From: an uncultured Thermoleophilia bacterium
Lineage (GTDB): Bacteria; Actinomycetota; Thermoleophilia; UBA2241
Length of the DNA stretch: 12,296 nucleotides
Assembly: GCA_903921965.1 (NCBI GenBank)
Contig: CAIXSE010000322.1
Location: forward strand, 1-12,296
Direction: 5' to 3'
Shown here: one piece after another, positions 1 through 6,259 of the stretch
Numbering within the stretch: position 1 is the stretch's first letter
Layout of the letters: every line of letters begins with the position of its first letter
Notes under the pieces: model-generated
The model's input: the letters and a program-made list of their open reading frames with translations, nothing else
Told to the model about the DNA's origin: nothing
Database searches by the model: none
Program-made: the position numbers and the translations under genes

Positions 1-1400
1 AACGAGACCTCGTCATCGACTCGGCCCTGGCGGTGCTCGAGCGCGTCGGCATGTGCTTCAAGGGCGCGGCCATCGTCGGCGCCCTCGAGGAGCGCGGGGC
101 GCTCGTCGACCACGAGACCGGCATCGTGCGCATGCCCGAGGCGCTGGTGCGCGAGGCGCTGGCTTCGCTCCCCGGCGTGTGGGCGATGGGCGGGGCCACC
201 GAGGCGCAGGACGTCGTCTTCGACCGCCGGAACGGCCCGCACTTCAACCCCTCCGCGTGCATCGCGAAGACGCTTGACTTCCGTACGGGGCAGCTGCGGC
301 CGTCCACCCTCCAGGACATCCGCGAGGGCTCCACCGTCATGGACGCCACCCCCGAGATCGACCTGATGTGGACGTTCGCGACCGCCAACGACGTGCCGGT
401 CGAGCGCCGCGAGCTCGTCGAGTACCACGCGTATCTCTCGAACACGGCCAAGCCGCTGGTGTTCGTCGACTGCCCCACCGAGACGGAGCCCGTGCGGCGC
501 ATCATGGAGGTCGTGGGCGGCAGCCTCGAGGAGTTCCGGCGGCGGCCGCGCCTCGGGCTGGTCTGCGCGGTGCGGGCGCCGCTCGAGGTCAACAGCCACC
601 TGCTGGACGTCACGTGCGAGTTCGCGCGGCTCGGCGCCCCCATCTTCGCGTACTGCATGACCATGGTGGGGGCGACCTCGCCGGTCACCGTCGCCGGCAC
701 GCTGGCGCAGATGTGGGCGGAGCTGCTGGGCATGGTGACCGTCGTCCAGGTCGCGGCCCCCGGCGCCCCCGTGCTCGTGTGCTGCGGCCCCGGCATCCTG
801 GACATGCGCACCAGCTCCATGTCGCTGGGCTCGCCGGAGAACACGCTGATGGGCGTCGCCTCCGTGGAGATCGGCCACCACCTCGGGCTGCCGGTGCACA
901 ACCCCGGGCTCTCCAGCGACGCCAAGCACCCGGGGCTGCAGGCCGGCTACGAGAAGGGCATGAAGGCGCTGCCCGCGGCGCTCGCCGGGGCCGACCTCAT
1001 CAGCGGCGGGTTCGGCGCGCTCGACTCGTCCAGCGTGTGGCACCTCCCGATGGTCCCGATCGACGCCGAGGTCGCCCGGCTCGTCAAACGCCTCGTCGCC
1101 GGGGCGCAGATCACGCCCGAGACGGTCATGCTCGAGGTGATCGAGCGCGTCGGCGTGGGCGGCAACTTCCTCAAGGAGAAGGTCACGCGCGAGCGTGTGC
1201 GCGCGGGCGAGCACTTCCAGCCGGTGATCGGCAGCCGCCTGCCGTTCGAGCAGTGGGTCCTCGAGGGACGCGCGGAGACCGACGAGGCGCGCGCGATCGT
1301 GGAGGCCACGCTGGCCGCGCGCGCGTCCGAGGGGAGCGGCGCGCTGCTGAGCGACGACCAGCTCGCCGCCGTCGCGGACATCTGTGGCGCAGACGCCTGA
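1..1400 (+). CDS. MttB-family (trimethylamine methyltransferase-like) protein, 5'-truncated by window edge
   Basis: The frame is already open at base 3 (RDLVIDSALAVLERVGM), and this aligns with residues about 14-30 of the complete paralogue at 8160, so the true start lies upstream of the window. The GTG at 33 is internal. It is colinear with that paralogue to the C-terminus. Shared blocks include LLERVGM/VLERVGM, LVREAL, GPHF, TANDVP, FVDCP, the GAT-PVT block, MDMR, DAKHPG-QAGYEK and the C-terminal RVRAGE. Known members of the MttB superfamily are TIM-barrel methyltransferases that move a methyl group from a quaternary or tertiary amine (trimethylamine, glycine betaine, proline betaine, carnitine) to a cobalamin-binding protein. 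The archaeal TMA enzymes carry pyrrolysine at an in-frame amber codon; no in-frame TAG is seen here, so it belongs with the pyrrolysine-free members. The family is clear, the substrate unknown. It converges on the Lrp-type gene, 46 bases away. Confidence 0.9.
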   Translation, partial: RDLVIDSALAVLERVGMCFKGAAIVGALEERGALVDHETGIVRMPEALVREALASLPGVWAMGGATEAQDVVFDRRNGPHFNPSACIAKTLDFRTGQLRPSTLQDIREGSTVMDATPEIDLMWTFATANDVPVERRELVEYHAYLSNTAKPLVFVDCPTETEPVRRIMEVVGGSLEEFRRRPRLGLVCAVRAPLEVNSHLLDVTCEFARLGAPIFAYCMTMVGATSPVTVAGTLAQMWAELLGMVTVVQVAAPGAPVLVCCGPGILDMRTSSMSLGSPENTLMGVASVEIGHHLGLPVHNPGLSSDAKHPGLQAGYEKGMKALPAALAGADLISGGFGALDSSSVWHLPMVPIDAEVARLVKRLVAGAQITPETVMLEVIERVGVGGNFLKEKVTRERVRAGEHFQPVIGSRLPFEQWVLEGRAETDEARAIVEATLAARASEGSGALLSDDQLAAVADICGADA

Positions 1401-1446
1401 GCGTCGCGGAGTGACCCGCCGGCGCGGCGCCGCCTCGCCGCCGCGG

Positions 1447-1920
1447 TCAGACCTGGCCGGCCTCGTCCGGCGCCGGCCAGCCGGCGTCGGGCTTGACCTC
1501 GGAGTAGACGAGCATCGTCTCGACGCGGTCCACGCCCGGGATGGCGGCGATGTCGTGCTTGACCACCTGGCCGAGGTGCTCGAGGTCGCGCACCGCCACG
1601 TGCAGCAGGTAGTCGAAGCGGCCGGCGACGTGGTAGCACGCGCGCACGTCGGGGAGCGCCCTGATGCCGCGCTCGAACTCGTCGATGCAGTCGGTGCCGT
1701 GCCGCACGAGCTCTGCCGCCACGAAGGCCTGCAGGCCGATGCCCAGGCTGCCCGGCGCGATGATGGCACGGTAGCCCAGGATGTGGCCCTCCTGTTGCAG
1801 GCGGCGCACGCGCTCGGACATCGCCGACTGCGACAGCCCCAGGGTCTCGGCCAGACGCGCGTTGGTCAGGCTGCCGTCTTCCTGCAGCTGGACGAGGATG
1901 CGCCTGTCGAGATCGTCCAC
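1447..1920 (-). CDS. Lrp/AsnC-family transcriptional regulator
   Basis: 157 residues, the usual length for the family. The N-terminal winged helix-turn-helix covers about residues 3-60 (DLDRRILVQLQEDG, then LAETLGLSQSAMSERVRRL as the HTH). The C-terminal RAM ligand-binding and oligomerisation domain covers about 65-145 and includes the GRFDYLL turn typical of the effector pocket. The start is GTG at 1920 (complement), preceded five bases upstream by GGAAGGGA (1926-1933). No in-frame ATG lies in the 40 bases upstream. These proteins bind DNA as dimers to octamers, respond to amino acids or related small molecules, and commonly regulate a divergent transport or catabolic gene and themselves. 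Its divergent position to the importer operon, across a long intergenic region with inverted repeats, makes it the likely local regulator. Which ligand it senses cannot be told. Confidence 0.93.
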   Translation of the reverse strand: MDDLDRRILVQLQEDGSLTNARLAETLGLSQSAMSERVRRLQQEGHILGYRAIIAPGSLGIGLQAFVAAELVRHGTDCIDEFERGIRALPDVRACYHVAGRFDYLLHVAVRDLEHLGQVVKHDIAAIPGVDRVETMLVYSEVKPDAGWPAPDEAGQV

Positions 1921-1997
1921 GTCAGTCCCTTCCGCGTGCTGGCCGCATGATACCCCAACTCCCGCAGGCCGTATGCCGCCCGGCGCCTGTGCGCAGG

Positions 1998-2037
1998 AAT
2001 AAGGCTATCATCGACGGAGCTCCTGTAGTAGCCTATT
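1998..2037. repeat. Interrupted inverted repeat upstream of the Lrp-type gene
   Basis: AATAAGGCTA (1998-2007) is matched by TAGCCTATT (2029-2037) as an inverted copy with one bulged A. Between the arms lies the small palindrome GGAGCTCC (2016-2023). The site is 78-117 bases upstream of the GTG of the Lrp-type gene. Lrp-family proteins often bind AT-containing imperfect palindromes near their own promoters, so this may be an autoregulatory site. The repeat is seen; the function is inferred. Confidence 0.35.
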
Positions 2038-2254
2038 GCAGCAGGAGATTCTACGGAGAACCGAGTGACTGTACGCAGGTCTGCTTCCCATCATCGCGAC
2101 AGGTCCCGAACGGAGGTCCGCGGCCAGGGGCACGCTCGGCAGAGGGCTTGTGATGGTTTTCCCTTCATGGGCGTCATGCAGCCCTTCCATAGTGGCAAAG
2201 GAAGCGTATTGGCGAGATTCGTTGATGAACGTGAGGTATTCCGGCGCTGGCGGT

Positions 2255-2272
2255 TATGATTCCTACATCATA
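2255..2272. promoter_or_regulatory. Perfect palindromic operator candidate TATGAT-N6-ATCATA
   Basis: TATGAT (2255-2260) and ATCATA (2267-2272) are exact inverted copies separated by TCCTAC. Flanking GG and CC extend the symmetry with a one-base bulge. The site lies 47 bases upstream of the -35 element of the importer promoter, a position suited to an activator such as the divergent Lrp-type protein. TATGAT resembles a -10 element on either strand, but no matching -35 box was found at 17-18 bases on either strand. An operator is therefore the better reading. Confidence 0.4.
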
Positions 2273-2319
2273 CCTTGTCCCGGAGCGTCCCTGGTGCTAC
2301 GGTCCCCGGACCGGCATCG

Positions 2320-2349
2320 TTGACAATCCGGAGCACTGGCTTCTAGAGT
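2320..2349 (+). promoter_or_regulatory. Sigma70-like promoter for the importer operon
   Basis: A consensus -35 hexamer TTGACA (2320-2325) is followed after 18 bases by TAGAGT (2344-2349), which has the conserved TA...T of the -10 element. Transcription would start near 2356, leaving a leader of about 200 nt before the GTG of the binding-protein gene. An intact TTGACA is notable in DNA this GC-rich, and the aminotransferase promoter has the same hexamer. Confidence 0.55.
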
Positions 2350-2367
2350 GCCTTCCATCTTGGTGAA

Positions 2368-2382
2368 CCACCCGGGCGGATA
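2368..2382. promoter_or_regulatory. Operator candidate, motif CCACCYGGGYGGATA (copy 1)
   Basis: CCACCCGGGCGGATA lies 18 bases downstream of the -10 element of the importer promoter, close to or just after the predicted transcription start. It agrees at 13 of 15 positions with CCACCTGGGTGGATA downstream of the aminotransferase promoter (11582-11596), and both have dyad symmetry around the central G-rich core. A shortened version (CCACCCGGCGGA, 2527-2538) occurs again just upstream of the binding-protein gene. A shared repressor site for both transcription units is the likely reading, but the binding protein is unknown. Confidence 0.4.
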
Positions 2383-2396
2383 CATTCCGGGACCGC

Positions 2397-2425
2397 GGCG
2401 ACCGCTACCCGCAGAGCGGAACGCC
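2397..2425 (+). repeat. Hairpin in the transcribed leader
   Basis: GGCG (2397-2400) pairs with CGCC (2422-2425), and CCGCT (2402-2406) with AGCGG (2415-2419). This gives a nine-pair stem with small bulges and an 8-nt loop. Further short stems follow: CGCC/GGCG with a GAA loop at 2435-2445, CGATC/GATCG at 2444-2464 (these two share bases, so they may be alternatives), and CCCGC/GCGGG near 2488-2503. Together they make the leader look structured, though GC-rich DNA forms such stems easily. Confidence 0.35.
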
Positions 2426-2511
2426 GGGGTGAAGCGCCGAAGGCGATCGGTCGCTCGCGGATCGTGATGCTGTTGGGAGTGTCGCGACCCGCGCGTGAGC
2501 GGGACGTCACA

Positions 2512-2535
2512 GCCGGGTGGGGTGGGCCACCCGGC
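2512..2535 (+). repeat. Perfect 9-bp GC hairpin just before the binding-protein start
   Basis: GCCGGGTGG (2512-2520) is perfectly complementary to CCACCCGGC (2527-2535) around the loop GGTGGG. It ends 15 bases before the ribosome-binding site (GGGGGA, 2551-2556) and 27 bases before the GTG start. There is no T-run after it, so it is not a classical terminator. It could be part of a cis-regulatory leader, a 5' mRNA stabiliser, or, because it contains a variant of the CCACC/GG motif, a protein-binding site on the DNA. Confidence 0.45.
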
Positions 2536-2562
2536 GGAGTCTAGAGAAACGGGGGAACGCAA

Positions 2563-4227
2563 GTGGCTCAGCAAGATAAGAACTCAGGCTTCGAAGTCGG
2601 CGAGATCTATGAGGTCGTCAACAACAAGCGCGTCACGCGGCGCGGCCTGCTGAAGGGCGCCGCGGCTCTCGGCGGCGTGGCGGCGCTCGGCTCCGTCGCC
2701 GCCGCCTGCGGCAGCAGCAGCTCCGGCGGCGAGACGGCCTCGCCGGCGGCGAGCGGCTCGGCCGCCGCGGGCACGCCCAAGAAGGGCGGCGCCCTCAAGG
2801 TCGCCATCGGCGGCGGTTCGGCCAAAGACACGCTCGACGCGCAGATCTCCACCACCGAGACGCAGATCACCACGCAGTTCCTGATGTACGACTCGCTCAT
2901 GGGATGGGACCCGGACCACCAGCTCGAGATGCTCCTCGCGGAGACCTACGAGCCCGATGCGACCGGCAAGGTGCACACCGTGAAGCTCAAGTCGGGCCTC
3001 ACGTTCCACGACGGCTCGCCGGTCAACGCCGACGCGGTGGTCTACAGCTTCAACCGCATCCTCGATCCCAAGACCGGCGCCATCGGCCTCGACATGCTGT
3101 CGGGCCTCACCGCGAGCGGCATCAAGAAGGTCGACGACCTCACGGTGCAGTTCACGCTCGACAAGCCGAACGTGATCTTCTACGAGGCCCTCGCGTACTA
3201 CAACAACGCCGTCGTGCCCGTGGACTACGCGCCCAAGGGCATGGAGGGCGCCATCGGCACCGGTCCTTGGAAGGTCACCGGCTTCAATCCGGGCCAGCAG
3301 GAGGAGTTCGCGGCGTTCGAGAACTACTGGGGCGACGGCCCGTACGCCGACACGCTCACGATGATCGAGTTCGCCGACCCGACGGCCAAGCTCAACGCCC
3401 TCCTCGGCGGCCAGGTCGACTACGCCACGCTCGTCGACTCCACGCAGGCCGCGACGCTCAAGGCCACGCCCGGCTACAAGCTGCTCGAGGCCAAGACCGG
3501 CGGCTGGCAGCCCTTCACGGTGCGCGTCGACCAGAAGCCGTTCGACAACGTCGACGTGCGCCAGGCGTTCAAGTTCATCCTCGACCGCCAGCAGATGATC
3601 GACCAGGCGTTCGGCGGGTACGGCTGGGTCGGCAACGACATGTATGCCCCGTTCGACCCCGGTTACCCGAAGGACCTGCCGCAGCGCACCCAGGACATCG
3701 AGCAGGCCAAGGCCCTGCTGAAGAAGGCCGGCTACGACGGCGACCTCACCGTCGAGCTCACCTGCTCCACGGCCACCGGCGCCGGCGGCGTGCAGGCCGC
3801 CCAGGTGTACGCGCAGCAGGCCAAGGCCGCCGGCGTGACCATCAACGTCAAGCAGGTCGACCCGAGCGTCTTCTACGGCGACGACTACCTCAAGTGGACG
3901 TTCGCCATGGACTTCTGGGCCACCCGCAACTACCTGCCCCAGACCACGGTCGGCACCATCCCCGGCGCGCCGTACAACGAGACGCACTGGGACGACCCCA
4001 AGTGGATCGCCATCGTCGAAGAAGCGATGAAGACCGTGGACGACACCAAGCGCAACGAGCTCATCGCCGAGGCCAACACGATCGAGTACAACTCGGGCGG
4101 CAACATCGTCTGGGCCTTCAACAACCTGCTCGACGGGTACAGCGACAAGCTCGGCGGCGTCATCCCCGACACGTGGGGCGCCGAGGCCGCCAACAAGGCT
4201 CGCTTCAACCTCGTCTTCTTCGTGTGA
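2563..4227 (+). CDS. ABC transporter substrate-binding lipoprotein, family 5 (Dpp/Opp type), Tat-exported
   Basis: 554 residues. The start is GTG at 2563 with GGGGGA seven bases upstream. A 25-residue N-terminal extension precedes a twin-arginine signal (RRGLLKG, Arg26-Arg27), a hydrophobic stretch and a lipobox ending in Cys49 (VAAACG). After that comes a Ser/Gly/Ala-rich linker to about residue 70. This means export folded through Tat and lipid anchoring to the outer face of the membrane. The mature part is a full SBP_bac_5 protein, with the typical early block around YDSLMGWDPDHQLEMLLAE and the GLTFHDGSPVNADAVVYSFNRI block. Members bind peptides, nickel chelates, opines, sugars and other solutes, so the ligand is not predictable. 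Its place between two MttB-family genes suggests an N-methylated amine or a peptide carrying one. It is the first gene of the importer operon, separated from the permeases by a strong hairpin, an arrangement that often gives more binding protein than membrane subunits. Confidence 0.95.
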   Translation: MAQQDKNSGFEVGEIYEVVNNKRVTRRGLLKGAAALGGVAALGSVAAACGSSSSGGETASPAASGSAAAGTPKKGGALKVAIGGGSAKDTLDAQISTTETQITTQFLMYDSLMGWDPDHQLEMLLAETYEPDATGKVHTVKLKSGLTFHDGSPVNADAVVYSFNRILDPKTGAIGLDMLSGLTASGIKKVDDLTVQFTLDKPNVIFYEALAYYNNAVVPVDYAPKGMEGAIGTGPWKVTGFNPGQQEEFAAFENYWGDGPYADTLTMIEFADPTAKLNALLGGQVDYATLVDSTQAATLKATPGYKLLEAKTGGWQPFTVRVDQKPFDNVDVRQAFKFILDRQQMIDQAFGGYGWVGNDMYAPFDPGYPKDLPQRTQDIEQAKALLKKAGYDGDLTVELTCSTATGAGGVQAAQVYAQQAKAAGVTINVKQVDPSVFYGDDYLKWTFAMDFWATRNYLPQTTVGTIPGAPYNETHWDDPKWIAIVEEAMKTVDDTKRNELIAEANTIEYNSGGNIVWAFNNLLDGYSDKLGGVIPDTWGAEAANKARFNLVFFV

Positions 4228-4250
4228 GCGTGAGCTCCACGGGCTGAACC

Positions 4251-4285
4251 ACGGGGGCCGGCGCCGTGCGCGGCGCCGGCCCCGT
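4251..4285 (+). terminator. Strong hairpin between binding protein and permease (partial terminator or processing site)
   Basis: GGGGCCGGCGCCG (4254-4266) and CGGCGCCGGCCCC (4271-4283) form a perfect 13-bp stem with a TGCG tetraloop. Two more pairs lie beyond a single bulged G. The following CCTTT is only a weak T-run. Sitting 24 bases after the binding-protein stop and before a good ribosome site (AAGGAGGT, 4296-4303) for the first permease, it is best read as a leaky terminator or 3' mRNA stabiliser that sets the binding protein above the membrane subunits. Confidence 0.7.
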
Positions 4286-4312
4286 CCTTTCCCAGAAGGA
4301 GGTCGGCGGGCC

Positions 4313-5275
4313 GTGCCACCCTTGTTGAAGATCATCCTGCGCCGCGTGGGGCTCGGGATCCTGACACTGTTCCTGGTGTCGGTCCTGGTCTTCGCGGCCA
4401 CGCAGGCGTTGCCCGGCGACACGGCGCGCGCCATCCTGGGCCGCTCGGCCACGCCCGAGCGTCTCAAGGAGCTCCGCGAGCGCCTCGGGCTCAACGAGCC
4501 GGCCACGACGCAGTACGCCAAGTGGCTCGGTCACATCGTCCGCGGCGACCTCGGCGACTCGCTCGTCGCCTCCCAGCCGGTCATGAAGCTCCTCGGCGAC
4601 CGCATCATGAACTCCGCGGCCCTGGTCTTCGTGGCCGCCATCATCAGCATCCCGATCTCCATCCTCATCGGCAGCCTCAGCGGCCTGTTACGCGACCGAC
4701 CATTCGACACCGCGGTGTCGCTGGGGAGCCTGGGCCTGGCGGCGCTGCCCGAGTTCGTGATCGGCATCCTGCTGATCATGCTGCTGGCGACGCAGGTCTT
4801 CCACCTCTTCCCGGCGGTCAGCCGGGTGAACCCGGCCGAGTCGATCTGGCAGCAGGTGGACATGCTCATCCTGCCGGCGCTCACGCTCATCCTCGCCGTC
4901 GCGCCGTACATCATCCGCATCCTGCGCGCCTCGATGATCGAGGTGCTGGAGAGCGAGTACGTGCAGATGGCGCGCCTCAAGGGCATGCCCGAGAACATCG
5001 TCCTGCGGCGTCACGCGCTGCCCAACGCGGTGATCCCCGCCATCCAGGTCATCGCCCTCAACCTCGCCTGGCTGGCCGGCGGCGTCGTCGTGGTCGAGTA
5101 CCTCTTCAACTACCCCGGCATCGGCTCGGGCCTCGTCGACGCGGTGGCCAACCGCGACGTCCCCGTCATCCAGGCGATCGTGCTCCTCATCGCCAGCCTG
5201 TACGTCGGCTTCAACCTCATCGCCGACATCCTCACGATCCTCGTCAGTCCGCGACTGAGGACGGGCCTGCAATGA
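4313..5275 (+). CDS. ABC transporter permease, DppB/OppB type
   Basis: 320 residues, normal for the family. The GTG at 4313 is chosen because AAGGAGGT lies nine bases upstream. There are six likely membrane segments, at about residues 12-30, 101-124, 136-160, 184-204, 240-262 and 286-308. The N-terminal block (RRVGLGILTLFLVSVLVF, then LPGDTARAILG and LGLNEP) and the cytoplasmic EAA coupling loop (about 214-240, EYVQMARLKGMPENIVLRRH) are diagnostic of the first permease of Dpp/Opp systems. It sits in the inner membrane and pairs with the next gene product. The stop overlaps the next start as ATGA, so the two are translationally coupled. Confidence 0.95.
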   Translation: MPPLLKIILRRVGLGILTLFLVSVLVFAATQALPGDTARAILGRSATPERLKELRERLGLNEPATTQYAKWLGHIVRGDLGDSLVASQPVMKLLGDRIMNSAALVFVAAIISIPISILIGSLSGLLRDRPFDTAVSLGSLGLAALPEFVIGILLIMLLATQVFHLFPAVSRVNPAESIWQQVDMLILPALTLILAVAPYIIRILRASMIEVLESEYVQMARLKGMPENIVLRRHALPNAVIPAIQVIALNLAWLAGGVVVVEYLFNYPGIGSGLVDAVANRDVPVIQAIVLLIASLYVGFNLIADILTILVSPRLRTGLQ

Positions 5276-6258
5276 GTACCGACGCCTACGTCTTCAGGAA
5301 CACCACGGGCAGCGACCTCGACCTCGGGCCCGACGAGGGTATCGCCGAGCCCGTCGAGCCCGGCCTCGCCAGGCAGATCGACCTCGGTCCGCCGGTCCGC
5401 GGCAAGAAGCGCCGCGCCGAGTGGGTGCAGCTGCTCAGCGACGCCATCCACTACCGGCGCACGCAGATCGGCCTCGCCCTGTTCCTCTTCATCCTCGCCA
5501 TCGCCGTGATCGGGCCCTACGTGGCGCCGCACTCGCCCTACGAGTTCATCGTCAAGCCATTCGCGAAGCCCAACGACATCGCCGTGCTCGGCGGCGACGT
5601 GCTCGGCCGCGACGTGCTCAGCCGCGTCCTGTACGGGGGCCGCTCGGTGCTCATCCTCTCGTTCATCGCCACGGGCATCGGCATGGTCATCGGCGTCTCG
5701 CTCGGCCTGTTCGCCGGGTACGCGCGCGCGGCCGTGGACGACGTCATCATGCGGCTGCTCGACGTGTTCCTCGCCTTCCCGCAGATCGTGCTGGTACTGC
5801 TGCTGGTTTCGGTGCTGGGGCCGCGGCTGTGGCTGATCGTGCTCACCGTGGGCCTCAGTCACGCGCCGCGCATCGCCCGCGTGGCGCGCGGGTCCACGCT
5901 CGAGGTCAAGGAGCGCGACTTCGTCAAGGCGGCCGAGTCGCTCGGCGTCTCGCGCCTCAAGATCGCCTTCGGCGAGATCCTGCCGACCATCACGAGCCCG
6001 TTGTTCGTGGAGTTCGGCCTGCGCCTCACCTACTCCATCGGCCTCATCGCCGCCCTCTCCTTCCTCGGCTTCGGCATGCAGCCGCCGGCCTGCGACTGGG
6101 GCCTCATGATCAACGAGAACCGCATCGGCCTCGTCATCCAGCCGTACTCGGTGTTCGTGCCGGTGGCCCTCATCGCCGTGCTCACCATCGGCGTGAACCT
6201 CGCGACCGACGGTATCTCGCGGGCCATGATCGGCATCGAGCGGGACACGGGGGCGTGA
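5272..6258 (+). CDS. ABC transporter permease, DppC/OppC type
   Basis: 328 residues starting at the ATG that overlaps the previous stop by four bases. A hydrophilic N-terminal tail of about 64 residues, rich in Asp and Glu and then basic, precedes the first membrane segment (about 66-83). Further segments lie near 125-149, 160-182, 185-197, 245-266 and 293-312. The block LGGDVLGRDVLSRVLYGGR (about 106-124) is the hallmark of DppC-type permeases. The EAA loop is at about 216-242 (DFVKAAESLGVSRLKIAFGEI). It forms the transport channel with the upstream permease. It ends one base before the ATPase gene. Confidence 0.95.
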   Translation: MSTDAYVFRNTTGSDLDLGPDEGIAEPVEPGLARQIDLGPPVRGKKRRAEWVQLLSDAIHYRRTQIGLALFLFILAIAVIGPYVAPHSPYEFIVKPFAKPNDIAVLGGDVLGRDVLSRVLYGGRSVLILSFIATGIGMVIGVSLGLFAGYARAAVDDVIMRLLDVFLAFPQIVLVLLLVSVLGPRLWLIVLTVGLSHAPRIARVARGSTLEVKERDFVKAAESLGVSRLKIAFGEILPTITSPLFVEFGLRLTYSIGLIAALSFLGFGMQPPACDWGLMINENRIGLVIQPYSVFVPVALIAVLTIGVNLATDGISRAMIGIERDTGA

Positions 6259-6259
6259 G

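Larger units (their letters stand above)
1921..2562. other. Divergent intergenic region between the Lrp-type gene and the importer operon
   Basis: 642 bases without a convincing gene. The part from about 1990 to 2350 is visibly less GC-rich than the flanking genes, as expected for regulatory DNA. Short open frames inside it have no recognisable domain, no ribosome site and no coding-like composition. It contains an inverted repeat near the Lrp gene (1998-2037), a perfect 6-bp palindromic pair (2255-2272), a sigma70-like promoter (2320-2349), a GC-rich motif shared with the aminotransferase promoter (2368-2382) and several potential hairpins in the transcribed leader. These are listed separately. 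No convincing promoter for the Lrp-type gene was found on the minus strand. Confidence 0.7.

Noticed and set aside
1401..1446. GC-rich dyads (GCGGCGCCGC and neighbours) between the convergent MttB-family and Lrp-type genes, as a bidirectional terminator
   Set aside because: The symmetry is short, has no loop or depends on several mismatches, and no T-run follows on either strand. In sequence this GC-rich it is not distinguishable from chance.
1947..2259. Small plus-strand open frames (60-75 codons) in the divergent intergenic region
   Set aside because: No ribosome site, no recognisable domain, mutually overlapping frames and unnatural composition. The region is better explained as regulatory DNA.
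2435..2446. GCGCCGAAGGCG in the leader, reminiscent of the GCCGAAGG part of glycine riboswitches
   Set aside because: The conserved GGGAGAG-type 5' core and the remaining aptamer elements are not seen at a suitable distance, and the match is explained by a simple CGCC-GAA-GGCG hairpin.
2584..4521. Very long minus-strand open frame opposite the binding-protein and permease genes, and similar ones at 5110-6468, 6389-7525, 7673-9058 and 8130-10181
   Set aside because: These are antisense shadows caused by strong GC bias at third codon positions. Their translations are Arg/Val/Glu/Asp-rich low-complexity strings without domains, whereas the plus-strand frames encode clear families.
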